Below are positions 1 to 6,779 of a stretch of 64,000 bases of DNA, one piece after another (within the stretch, counting starts at the first letter, position 1; each line of letters opens with the position of its first letter). The position numbers and the translations under genes are program-made. This DNA comes from Flavobacterium sp. KS-LB2 (GTDB taxonomy: Bacteria > Bacteroidota > Bacteroidia > Flavobacteriales > Flavobacteriaceae), in contig NZ_CP145904.1 of the NCBI RefSeq assembly GCF_036895565.1, positions 2,728,001-2,792,000 on the forward strand, in the 5' to 3' direction. The notes under the pieces are model-generated. The model was not told where the DNA came from. It made no database searches and saw nothing but the letters and a program-made list of their open reading frames with translations.

Positions 1-2174
1 CCGACTTCAAGTGCAACCTCAAACTTTGTATTGGTCTCCCACCCAAAGGCAGGGTTGTAAAGGCGTGTCGGTTGTAGTCCTATCGTTCCTCCATAGTTAA
101 CTCCTGTAGAGCCATAAGTGTCAAGAAATTGATAATCCCCTATTTGGTCATTTCCCGTTACACCATAACTAGCCCTGATTTTTCCAAAGCTGAGTACAGG
201 AATTAACTCCGTAAAACGTTCTTTCGAAAAGAGCCATGCCGCACCTACAGCACCAAAGTTGGCATATTGCTTTCCAGGACCAAAACGGCTTGATCCGTCA
301 CGCCTGCCGGTAAGGTTCACAATATACTTTTCCTTCCAGTTCAGGTTGATTCTGCCAAATAATGCTTGGTATTTGTATTGCGTTTCATCATTTGCGGGAA
401 TGGTTACAGTCGTTGCTGATGCAATGTTATACAGCAGACTATTGCTTGAAAACCCTTGTCCAACTTGTACCAGCTGTGTACTGGTTTGGGACTGGAATGT
501 GCTTCCTGCCAGTACATCCACAGCAATATTTTTGAACTGTCTTTTCCAGTTCATCTGTGGCTCTGCAATCAAGGTTTTCCTTGTATTACGTCCCACTATC
601 AAAGTCGAAAATTCTGGCCCTGTGTCCGATGCAGGATCAAACATGGTGGATGGCAAACCGTTCACCTCATCGTTGTAAATAGTCGAATATCCAAAATTAG
701 ATCTGATTTCAAAAGAATCGCAAATCCTGTAAGACAATAATGAACTAGCTAAAAGGTCATGGGTCTTGGCATTATAACTTCCAGCGAAATTAGCAAGCGG
801 ATTATTAAAAGTGCTGTTTTCCCAATTCAGTTCGCCGTTTTCACCATAAAGTGCCGGTGCATTGGGAGCAAGTTGCAAGGCAGTTGTGTTCAGGTCAATT
901 CGCGATTGGTTGTTGTCCTGCAAAGTATAACCTCCACTAAAACTAGTCCTGAATTTTTTATCTTCTGATTCGTGGTTAATATTCAAATGCACATTGGCTT
1001 TCTTATAAACGAAATCGCGGGGATAGATGGTGGTTTGTTTATTAAAATTACCACTCATCAAAAATTGTGTTTGGGCACTGCCGCCAGAAACAGAAGATTG
1101 CAGTTCACTAATCAGCGATGTTCCGCCAAGCAATGCTTTCTGCCAGTTGGTATAACGGGTTTGGTCCCATGTCCCATTGATATCATAGGCCGCTTCTGGA
1201 TATTGGGTAATCCCGTCATTAACGAATGCTTCCTTGCGCATGGCAAGGTATTGTTCGGTATTGACAAGGTCTATAAAACGGGTAACGGTTCCAGCACCTG
1301 TAGATAGGTTGGTAGTAAATTTCGTTTTGCCTTGCTTGCCTTTTTTGGTGGTAATCAGTACAACGCCGTTCGCACCTCTTGAGCCGTAAATTGCTGTAGC
1401 ATCCGCATCTTTTAATACTTCAATACTGTCTATTTGGTCTGGATTGATACTATTCAACGGACTAAGCCTGCTGGGAAAACCGGTAGCATTTTGCCCACTG
1501 CCTATAGCATCCGTGGAATACGGTATACCGTCTATAATATACAGCGGATTATTACCAGCGGCACGAACACTGTTTAATCCTCTAATCTGTACCGAGAATC
1601 CTCCTCCAGGAGTTCCGGTAGTCTGGGTAATATTCACCCCCGCCATCCTCCCTTGCATCGCAGCAAGAACATTGGTTACTGGTTGGTTTTCAATATCTTT
1701 TGACGTGATTTTTGCAATACTTCCCGTACGTTCACTTTCTTTTACAGTATAATAACCCGCATTAATTTTCACTTCCTGCAGTTGGGTAGCATCTTCCTGT
1801 AGGTGTACAGTAACTATAGTGCGTCCCGCTATTGGAATACTTAAGGTGGTATAACCTACGAAAGAAAATACAAGAATATCAGTGGGCGTGGCCGTTATGC
1901 CATATTTACCTTGAAAATCGGTAATGGTGGCTGTTGATTTTCCCTGAACTGATACAGTAACGCCGGGCAGTACACCCTGACTGTCACTTACAGTTCCGGT
2001 AATTACAATAGATTGTGTCATCCCGAGCATGTGATATGGAGAGGAGGACAGCCAGTGGCTGTCAGGTATGCCACTCTTTTCTCGGGCTAATGACTTAGTA
2101 GTATAAAGGAAGCAGTAAATCCCTAAAAGTAAAGGAATCCACCATTTACCCTTAAATAATGAAAATTTATTCAT
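1..2174 (-). CDS. SusC/RagA-family TonB-linked outer-membrane receptor, 3' end outside the window
   Basis: I translated this on the minus strand from the ATG at 2174; the frame stays open to base 1, giving about 724 residues without the C-terminus. Residues 1-30 form a signal peptide ending TTKSLA. A carboxypeptidase-like regulatory domain follows (about 45-125, with VTGTVSDSQG and FVGYTTL). The TonB plug domain contains the family signature AIYGSRGANGVVLITTKKG near residue 260. The rest is beta-barrel, with the motif RRDGSSRFG. Known members of the family import oligosaccharides or peptides across the outer membrane with a SusD lipoprotein, which would lie downstream, left of base 1. The upstream 200 bases hold no clear sigma or anti-sigma gene, so its regulation and substrate cannot be read here. 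Full-length members have about 1000 residues, so roughly a quarter is missing because of the window edge. Confidence 0.95.
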   Translation of the reverse strand, partial: MNKFSLFKGKWWIPLLLGIYCFLYTTKSLAREKSGIPDSHWLSSSPYHMLGMTQSIVITGTVSDSQGVLPGVTVSVQGKSTATITDFQGKYGITATPTDILVFSFVGYTTLSIPIAGRTIVTVHLQEDATQLQEVKINAGYYTVKESERTGSIAKITSKDIENQPVTNVLAAMQGRMAGVNITQTTGTPGGGFSVQIRGLNSVRAAGNNPLYIIDGIPYSTDAIGSGQNATGFPSRLSPLNSINPDQIDSIEVLKDADATAIYGSRGANGVVLITTKKGKQGKTKFTTNLSTGAGTVTRFIDLVNTEQYLAMRKEAFVNDGITQYPEAAYDINGTWDQTRYTNWQKALLGGTSLISELQSSVSGGSAQTQFLMSGNFNKQTTIYPRDFVYKKANVHLNINHESEDKKFRTSFSGGYTLQDNNQSRIDLNTTALQLAPNAPALYGENGELNWENSTFNNPLANFAGSYNAKTHDLLASSLLSYRICDSFEIRSNFGYSTIYNDEVNGLPSTMFDPASDTGPEFSTLIVGRNTRKTLIAEPQMNWKRQFKNIAVDVLAGSTFQSQTSTQLVQVGQGFSSNSLLYNIASATTVTIPANDETQYKYQALFGRINLNWKEKYIVNLTGRRDGSSRFGPGKQYANFGAVGAAWLFSKERFTELIPVLSFGKIRASYGVTGNDQIGDYQFLDTYGSTGVNYGGTIGLQPTRLYNPAFGWETNTKFEVALEV

Positions 2175-2790
2175 AATTTTGGTTTAGTTAAATGAAACGT
2201 TAGTTTTGTTAGCATTGGTCCTCTTTTCAGTTGTCCAGACGGTTGGAGGGCCTTTTTTTTTGTCGTTGCGAGGCACGAAGCACCCGAGCGAAGCGAACGG
2301 AGCGTTAGCTAATCGCACTATTATTTATTTTATCATAGGCAAGCGGTTTTATTTATGGTAGTTGGTTGTTATGAAATACTAAATAACCTATTTTAGTTAA
2401 AACAGTCGCAACCATAAAACCAAAGACATATAAGTGTTATGAATGCTATTATTAATGTAGCTATTATTTGTTTGTAGTACTTCATATTAATATTTACTTG
2501 TTTAAAAGGTTAAGTGCTTTTTTTGTTAGCGACTAAAAAACAACCTGCACCTTGTGATAACTAACTCAAATTAAATTATGTCCATTTTATTCAAAAGGTT
2601 TTTCGGTGCAGGAGTTTTCTAGGCATTATAGTTTTGTCACCCTGATAAGTCCATACTGAGCGAAGTCGAGGTTCAGACGAAAGGCTTAAATAAGAATAGT
2701 TTTTAAATCATAGGCTCATGGGTTTTAGTGGTTAGACTAGGTAACAAATGAATGCGAGACTATTAAAATGAAGAAGTATTGCTTAGAACA
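2175..2790. other. Intergenic stretch upstream of the susC-like gene
   Basis: About 600 bases with no long reading frame. It contains a T-run (2250-2260) on the leader side of the receptor gene, a short GC-richer piece (2265-2310, 'cgagcgaagcgaacg') of the kind scattered through flavobacterial intergenic DNA, and one possible 30-codon ORF described separately. I see no convincing TAnnTTTG promoter for the receptor gene. Confidence 0.4.
2393..2485 (-). CDS. Possible 30-residue hydrophobic peptide
   Basis: A short minus-strand frame starts ATGAAGTACTAC and stops with TAA. The peptide has a short basic N-terminus (MKYYKQ), a hydrophobic stretch (IIATLIIAFITLICLWF) and ends YGCDCFN. The YGC motif could be a lipobox-like cleavage site. 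Tiny peptides of this build are common and rarely annotated in Bacteroidota. No homologue is recognised and there is no promoter or ribosome-binding evidence, so it could be a chance frame. Confidence 0.28.
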   Translation of the reverse strand: MKYYKQIIATLIIAFITLICLWFYGCDCFN

Positions 2791-2938
2791 AGCTGAGGTA
2801 TAGCCATAAAAAATGGCATGGAACTCAGCTTATTGACTTTGAGGCACTGGTATACCCGGCAACAATAAGTGAGCCCACGCCATGGGACGTGAGCATCATA
2901 CTTATCTTCTCGTTGCAAAATTACCAGTTTTCAAAGTC
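2791..2938. ncRNA. Candidate structured non-coding RNA (6S-like long hairpin)
   Basis: Two consecutive foldable blocks lie in a gene-free gap. Block 1 (2791-2830) pairs AGCTGAG with CTCAGCT and GCCAT with ATGGC around an A-rich loop. Block 2 (2835-2938) is a long interrupted hairpin: GACTTTGA (2835-2842) pairs with TCAAAGTC (2931-2938), ACTGGTA (2846-2852) with TACCAGT (2922-2928), GCAAC (2859-2863) with GTTGC (2912-2916), and ATAAGT (2865-2870) with ACTTAT (2900-2905). The nested perfect stems separated by internal bulges and a 6-nt one-sided bulge recall 6S-type RNAs, but that assignment is inference. The structure is nearly symmetrical, so the transcribed strand is not decided. It is about 140 bases upstream of the XRE gene, so a regulatory leader is an alternative. 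Confidence 0.5.
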
Positions 2939-3077
2939 GAGATTCTAAGCGAATGCTTCAAATGTTTTATATGAAGAATCGCAAATATATGTATTCAAAA
3001 GCAAATATAGTAAAAACATATTTAATATGGACTATAGTCCATTGATAAAAATAATAATTATATGGCTATTTGTAAGT

Positions 3078-3305
3078 ATGATAAGTGAAATAGATAGATA
3101 TATTATTCAGCGCGTTAGAGAGATTAGAGAGTCACAAGGGTTAACCCAAATGGATCTATCTCTTAGACTTGGCAAAGGTGTTGGTTTTATTGGCGACATT
3201 GAAGCCCCTTCAAAAAAAGCAAAATATAATGTCAAACATTTAAATGACATTGCGAAAATATTTGGTTGTTCTCCCAAAGAATTTTGGCCAAATAAACCTC
3301 TTTAA
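3078..3305 (+). CDS. Small XRE-family helix-turn-helix regulator
   Basis: A 75-residue protein from the ATG at 3078 (MISEIDRYIIQRV). A longer frame from 3027 adds 17 hydrophobic residues that do not fit the family, so I prefer the internal start. The Cro/CI-type HTH covers most of the protein: RVREIRESQGLTQMDLSLRL, then GKGVGFIGDIEAPSKKAKYN as the recognition region, and a C-terminus LNDIAKIFGCSPKEFWPNKPL. Small single-domain XRE proteins of this kind are frequent in flavobacterial accessory regions and probably bind DNA as dimers. No partner toxin is adjacent. The stop codon is the first base-paired part of the downstream terminator. Confidence 0.8.
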   Translation: MISEIDRYIIQRVREIRESQGLTQMDLSLRLGKGVGFIGDIEAPSKKAKYNVKHLNDIAKIFGCSPKEFWPNKPL

Positions 3306-3336
3306 TAAGAAGATGCTTAATGGCATCTTCTTATTA
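3303..3336 (+). terminator. Rho-independent terminator after the XRE gene
   Basis: A perfect 14-bp stem (TAATAAGAAGATGC with its complement) closes a 6-nt loop TTAATG. It starts in the stop codon of the XRE gene and is followed by an AT-rich tail. Confidence 0.8.
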
Positions 3337-3435
3337 TTTATAGAAACTCTCCCAAAATGCATATCGAATTTTCCAAATTGCATATCATATAAAAAAATTA
3401 AACACCTATTTTGAATTCAATTAAAAATTCAAGAT

Positions 3436-3564
3436 ATGAAATGGTACGAAATTATAGGACTAATTGTGATATGGTTTTTAGGTCTTTATGTGACACGGAA
3501 GTTTTATGAGTATTTGAGGAATAGGCATTATAATGATAGTGGGAGGACACGGAATGAAAAATAA
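3436..3564 (+). CDS. Small single-pass membrane peptide (42 residues)
   Basis: The frame ATGAAATGGTACGAA to TAA encodes 42 residues. One hydrophobic helix (residues 5-19, EIIGLIVIWFLGLYV) is followed by a basic, polar tail (TRKFYEYLRNRHYNDSGRTRNEK). This gives a plausible membrane-anchored topology. It has its own terminator 20 bases downstream, which supports a real transcription unit. No family is recognised; a toxin-like or regulatory micropeptide is possible but not shown. Confidence 0.45.
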   Translation: MKWYEIIGLIVIWFLGLYVTRKFYEYLRNRHYNDSGRTRNEK

Positions 3565-3584
3565 GTTTTTATAAAGTGTGAAAT

Positions 3585-3610
3585 AAAAAAGATGCTGGAG
3601 CATCTTTTTT
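3585..3610 (+). terminator. Rho-independent terminator after the 42-residue ORF
   Basis: AAAAAAGATGC pairs with GCATCTTTTTT around a TGGA tetraloop, giving an 11-bp stem ending in a T-run. The A/T flanks make it bidirectional in principle. Confidence 0.75.
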
Positions 3611-3631
3611 TATGCATATTAATCAAGGCTT

Positions 3632-4570
3632 CCCCCCTCTGGTGCTCGTTTGCAACGAGTACCTACTTACTTGTTCAAATTAAATAAAGCGTTTGCAACG
3701 CGGTTTTTATAATGAGATTACTATAAAGGTTCGATATTTACATTAAAAAAAACAGTGTTATCTTCCCCCTATGGTGCCCCGCTCCGCAAAGTCTCATGAC
3801 TTTGCGCTTTTTTTTAAATTCTTAAAAAACCTAAACGCAATAAAAGTCTCCTGACTTTTTCCGAAAATAGCTTTATAATTGAATGTTTTTCAAATAATTA
3901 TAAAAAACCACAAAGTAACAGACCTATTATTTTGTAGTTTTTTTTCTATATTTGAATTGTAGGTAAAATGAATTGTTATATTTCAAATATATTTTCAGGA
4001 TAAGTCAGAATAATACAGCAACCAGCTTTTCGAGACCCCTCTGGTGCTCGTTTGCAACGAGTACCTACTTACTTGTTCAAATTAAACAAAGCGTTTGCAA
4101 CGCAGCTCTTATAATGAGATTACCATAAAAGTTCGATATTTACATTACAAAAAACAGTGTTATCTTCTTCCCCCTCTGGTGCTCGTTTGCAACGAGTACC
4201 TACTTACTTGTTCAAATTAAACAAAGCGTTTGCAACGCGGTTTTTATAATGAGATTACCATAAAGGTTCGATATTTACATTAAAAAAACAGTGTTATCTT
4301 CCCCCTCTGGTGCCCCGCCCCCTGCTCACCTACTTACTTGTGCGAATTAAATAAAGCGTTTGCAACGCGGTTTTTATAATGAGATTACCATAAAGGTTCG
4401 ATATTTACATTAAAAAAACAGTGTTATCTTCCCCCCCCTCTGGTGCTCCCTGCTCACCTACTTACTTGTTCAAATTAAATAAAGCGTTTGCAACGCGGTT
4501 TTTATAATGAGATTACCATAAAGGTTCGATATTTACATTACAAAAAAACAGTGTTATCTTCCCCCTATGG
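3632..4570. repeat. Repeat array A: REP/BIME-like hairpin units
   Basis: Seven units begin with a run of 4-8 C followed by CTCTGGTG or CTATGGTG, at about 3633, 3765, 4037, 4171, 4301, 4431 and 4561. A full unit has a first hairpin (CTCGTT-TGC-AACGAG), a spacer 'acctacttacttgttcaaat', a second hairpin (GCGTT-TGC-AACGC) and a tail 'ataatgagattaccataaag' leading to 'cagtgttatctt'. Two hairpins with the same TTTGCAA core in one unit resemble paired REP (BIME) elements. Units at 3765, 4301, 4431 and 4561 have the first hairpin replaced by other sequence ('ccccgctccgcaaag' or 'ctgctcac'), so units are chimeric. No transposase gene is nearby. Untranslated DNA. Confidence 0.85.
3765..4031. repeat. 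Copy 1 of a 267-bp direct duplication inside array A
   Basis: Begins CCCCCTATGGTGCCCCGCTC, contains the hairpin GCAAAGTC-TCAT-GACTTTGC with a T-run, and ends 'cagcaaccagcttttc'. It matches 4561-4827 almost base for base (for example AACAGACC against AAACGACC). Downstream of the T-run it includes an inverted pair around 'aaaccacaaagtaacagacc' and 'attttgtagttttttttc'. Confidence 0.85.
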
Positions 4571-4827
4571 TGCCCCGCTCCGCAAAGTCTCATGACTTTG
4601 CGCTTTTTTTTAAATTCTTAAAAGACCTAAACGCAATAAAAGTCTCCTGACTTTTTCCGAAAATAGCTTTATAATTGAATGTTTTTCAAATAATTATAAA
4701 AAACTACAAAGTAAACGACCTATTATTTTGTAGTTTTTTTTCTATATTTGAATTGTAGGTAAAATGAATTGTTATATTTCAGATATATTTTCAGGATAAG
4801 TCAGAATAATACAGCAACCAGCTTTTC
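4561..4827. repeat. Copy 2 of the 267-bp direct duplication
   Basis: Near-identical to 3765-4031, with the same length and a 796-base offset. It forms the right border of array A. The intervening repeat units between the two copies are what a duplication or unequal crossover between REP-like units would leave. Confidence 0.85.
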
Positions 4828-4984
4828 AATCTCTAACGATTTTGAACTGCTGAGAGAGTTAGCCCTTACATTGATAAATTGGCAGAAACCTAATCAGTCA
4901 TGGTGAAATTTAAATGAAAACTATGAAAATACAGATAGCTACTCTAATTAAACAGTATATATAACAAGCTAACTTAAAAAATTA

Positions 4985-5024
4985 ACTTAAAAGTGAATAA
5001 TAATTTGGAAAATAACTTATAAGT
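4985..5024 (+). promoter_or_regulatory. Two palindromic operator candidates of the toxin-antitoxin-chaperone operon
   Basis: ACTTAAAAGT (4985-4994) and ACTTATAAGT (5015-5024) sit inside two longer direct repeats TAACTTAWAAGTGAATA. The second is a perfect palindrome. The centres are 30 bases apart (about three helical turns), and the second overlaps the GTG start at 5023. A near-match to the Bacteroidota -7 box (TAATTTG, 5001-5007) lies between them. The layout fits autorepression by the HTH antitoxin of the operon; this is inference. Confidence 0.55.
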
Positions 5025-5547
5025 GAATACTTTTGCACATATAAAACCAATAGCACAATATAATAAGGTTTCTTATTATTCTGTTTGTATAGAAGGTAAT
5101 GAAATTTCTCTTTTTGAGGAGTTTATAACGCATCATACTAGCACTAACAAAGAGAAATTAAACCATGTGTTGGATTGGATTAAACTAATAGGAAATAAAT
5201 ATGGCGCACAGTCTCATTTATTTAGATCCGAAGGAGAAACTGCTGATGCTTCGGCATTACCTCCCAAAGGTATCGAGAGAAAACCTCATTACACCGAGTA
5301 CGGCAAAAAGAAAGCAAACAATATCCGTCTGTATTGCTTAAGAGCCAATGAAAATGTAGTGTTTTTATTTAATGGCGATATTAAAACTGCCCATTATGCA
5401 CAAGATTGTCTAAATGTCCGAAAACATTTCAAATTAGCAAACAAACTTACAAAAGCGATTGACAGTGCTTTTGCAAATAAAGACATCGTTTGGAACGATG
5501 ATTGTACAGAAATCGATTGTGAAGATGATTTTAAACTACAATTCTAA
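5023..5547 (+). CDS. Toxin candidate of a HigB-like TA-chaperone operon
   Basis: 174 residues from a GTG start; no ATG lies nearby in frame. The N-terminal half is not recognised. The segment NNIRLYCLRANENVVFLFNG (near 98-117) followed by GDIKTAHYAQDCLNVRKHF and KLANKLTKAI resembles the C-terminal sheet and helix of RelE/HigB (Gp49-like) mRNA interferases, with a basic K/R-rich region (KGIERKPHYTEYGKKKANN) before it. HigB toxins are usually about 100 residues, so this one is long. The antitoxin gene starts 6 bases downstream, and toxin-first order is typical of higBA. Function is inferred mostly from gene order. The acidic C-terminus (CTEIDCEDDFKLQF) is unusual for a basic RNase toxin. Confidence 0.6.
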   Translation: MNTFAHIKPIAQYNKVSYYSVCIEGNEISLFEEFITHHTSTNKEKLNHVLDWIKLIGNKYGAQSHLFRSEGETADASALPPKGIERKPHYTEYGKKKANNIRLYCLRANENVVFLFNGDIKTAHYAQDCLNVRKHFKLANKLTKAIDSAFANKDIVWNDDCTEIDCEDDFKLQF

Positions 5548-5553
5548 AAAATT

Positions 5554-5946
5554 ATGAAATTTCCCAAAAATAATAGTATTGACACTTGGCTTGATGAAAA
5601 TGGAAGCCCTGAAATAGCAAAACTTGTAGAAAAGAATCTTGCTATTGCTGACAAAATTCAAGAACTACTTAAAGATCGAGGTTTAAAACCCGCTGATTTA
5701 GCACGTATGCTTGAGAAAAAACCATCTGAAATAAGCAAATGGCTAACAGGAACACACACATTTACTACCAAAACAATTACTAAAATAGAAACAGTATTAG
5801 GTGAAGACATTATTCATATCGAGGCTCAAAAAGAATATGTTTATTTAAAAGTTCATGTCAATCAAGAAGAAGAATTAGAAGATACACTATTTGAAAATTC
5901 AGAGGTTTTTGCGACAGAAAGCGGTTTAGATAAGAAAGTATCATAA
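5554..5946 (+). CDS. HigA-type XRE antitoxin with C-terminal extension
   Basis: 130 residues. An XRE helix-turn-helix lies at about 30-88 (KIQELLKDRGLKPADLARML, then EKKPSEISKWLTGTHTFTTK), the HigA/CI arrangement in which ISKWLTGTH is the recognition helix. After the HTH there are about 40 further residues (IHIEAQKEYVYLKVHVNQEE to the end), acidic and with aromatic positions. In the M. tuberculosis TAC system the HigA1 antitoxin has such a tail (chaperone addiction region) that makes it dependent on a SecB-like chaperone. Given the SecB-like gene 4 bases downstream, the tail probably plays that role here. It likely represses the operon at the ACTTAWAAGT palindromes. Confidence 0.8.
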   Translation: MKFPKNNSIDTWLDENGSPEIAKLVEKNLAIADKIQELLKDRGLKPADLARMLEKKPSEISKWLTGTHTFTTKTITKIETVLGEDIIHIEAQKEYVYLKVHVNQEEELEDTLFENSEVFATESGLDKKVS

Positions 5947-5950
5947 TTTT

Positions 5951-6394
5951 ATGGATAATAATGAAATCGTACCATCTAAAATTCATTTAAATAATATTAG
6001 ATGGGAAAAAGAAAACACTTTTTTGGTATCTGAAAAATTAGAGAAGAAACCTACTTACGATATTAATATTGCTCATAATATGATGCATAACTTGGAAAAA
6101 GAGGTTGTCAAAATCAGACTTTTTCTGGATGTTAGCGCGGTTATTGATGAAAAAACAATAAATCAAGGTGGTAGTTATGAGGTTGATTTCTTTTTCAAAA
6201 TAGAAGATTTGAAAGACCATTATCAAATAAATAATGAAAAACCATTATTTAGTGGCGTTTTTGTCTGTACCCTTTTAGGAATTTCCTATTCTACTTTAAG
6301 GGGTATGGTATTTACTTTATGGAAAGACACATTCTTGAGTTCAATTATTTTACCTGTTATTGCAGTACCTGACTTATTAAAAAGCAAAAAATAA
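5951..6394 (+). CDS. SecB-like chaperone of a toxin-antitoxin-chaperone module
   Basis: 147 residues. The central GGSYEVDFFFKIEDL and the C-terminal LLGISYSTLRGMVFTLWKD with FLSSIILPVIAVPDLL match the strand-and-helix pattern of SecB family proteins, whose conserved C-terminal part reads like S-x-LRG followed by a buried I-L-P motif. The length fits (SecB is about 150 residues). It has no signal peptide and should be cytosolic. It is the third gene of a tightly packed trio (gaps of 6 and 4 bases), as in the HigB1-HigA1-Rv1957 TAC operon, where the chaperone protects and folds the antitoxin. A housekeeping SecB is unlikely given this context, but the family call comes from pattern recognition only. 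Confidence 0.72.
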   Translation: MDNNEIVPSKIHLNNIRWEKENTFLVSEKLEKKPTYDINIAHNMMHNLEKEVVKIRLFLDVSAVIDEKTINQGGSYEVDFFFKIEDLKDHYQINNEKPLFSGVFVCTLLGISYSTLRGMVFTLWKDTFLSSIILPVIAVPDLLKSKK

Positions 6395-6500
6395 TCAAAC
6401 TAGAAAACAAGACAATAACTTATGCCCCATGCTCTTCGAGGTCGGGATACCCCGCTAATATCGGGTATAGTATGAGTTTTATCAAACAAACTATAAATAA

Positions 6501-6553
6501 AGAGCACCTGCCTTCTAAGCAGGCGATCGAAAGTTCGAATCCTTCTGCTTTTA
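6501..6553 (+). pseudogene. 3' fragment of a tRNA-Arg(TCT) gene, possible attachment-site remnant
   Basis: AGAGCACCTGCC followed by the anticodon loop CTTCTAA and GCAGG gives a perfect 5-bp anticodon stem with anticodon TCT. Then come a variable region, the T-loop TTCGAAT and an acceptor 3' strand ending CTGCTTTTA. The 5' acceptor strand and most of the D-arm are missing; upstream bases (ctataaata) do not pair. The T-stem has a mismatch. Integrases often use tRNA 3' ends, so this may mark an old integration edge. The antisense frame reads RRIRTFDRLLRRQ, the well-known false peptide opposite tRNA genes, which supports the tRNA origin. Confidence 0.75.
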
Positions 6554-6566
6554 CAAATAAAAAAAT

Positions 6567-6770
6567 ATGAGATACGTTTTAGCGTTTTTTCTGCCATGGC
6601 TATCCTTGCTATTACAAGGTAAAATTGTTTCAGGCATCTTTTGTCTAGTTTTACAAATCACAATTATAGGTTGGATTCCTGCTTGTATATGGGCTTTTAG
6701 TTCCTTAAACAGAATGTATGCCGATAGAAGAACAGCTACGATTATCACGGAAATGAGAAAAGCGAATTAA
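6567..6770 (+). CDS. YqaE/Pmp3-family membrane peptide
   Basis: 67 residues. The first hydrophobic segment is MRYVLAFFLPWLSLLLQGKI and the second FCLVLQITIIGWIPACIWAF, followed by a charged tail (NRMYADRRTATIITEMRKAN). The LPW near the N-terminus and G-W-I-P-A in helix 2 match the YqaE/Pmp3 (UPF0057) pattern of small inner-membrane peptides linked to stress and membrane potential in other organisms. The gene starts 13 bases after the tRNA fragment and ends just before repeat array B, and it has no obvious partner. Confidence 0.72.
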   Translation: MRYVLAFFLPWLSLLLQGKIVSGIFCLVLQITIIGWIPACIWAFSSLNRMYADRRTATIITEMRKAN

Positions 6771-6779
6771 GTCTTTGCT

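Noticed and set aside
259..1752. Several plus-strand frames of 70-140 codons
   Set aside because: They are antisense to the susC-like gene, which is open over the whole interval and has clear family motifs.
4822..4906. A short protein-like phrase (FELLRELALTLINWQKPNQSW then a stop) after array A
   Set aside because: It could be the C-terminal remnant of a lost gene, but it has no start and no recognisable family, so I do not call a pseudogene.
6400..6597. A 65-codon minus-strand frame containing RRIRTFDRLLRRQ
   Set aside because: This is the known false peptide read opposite tRNA sequence; it supports the tRNA fragment, not a gene.
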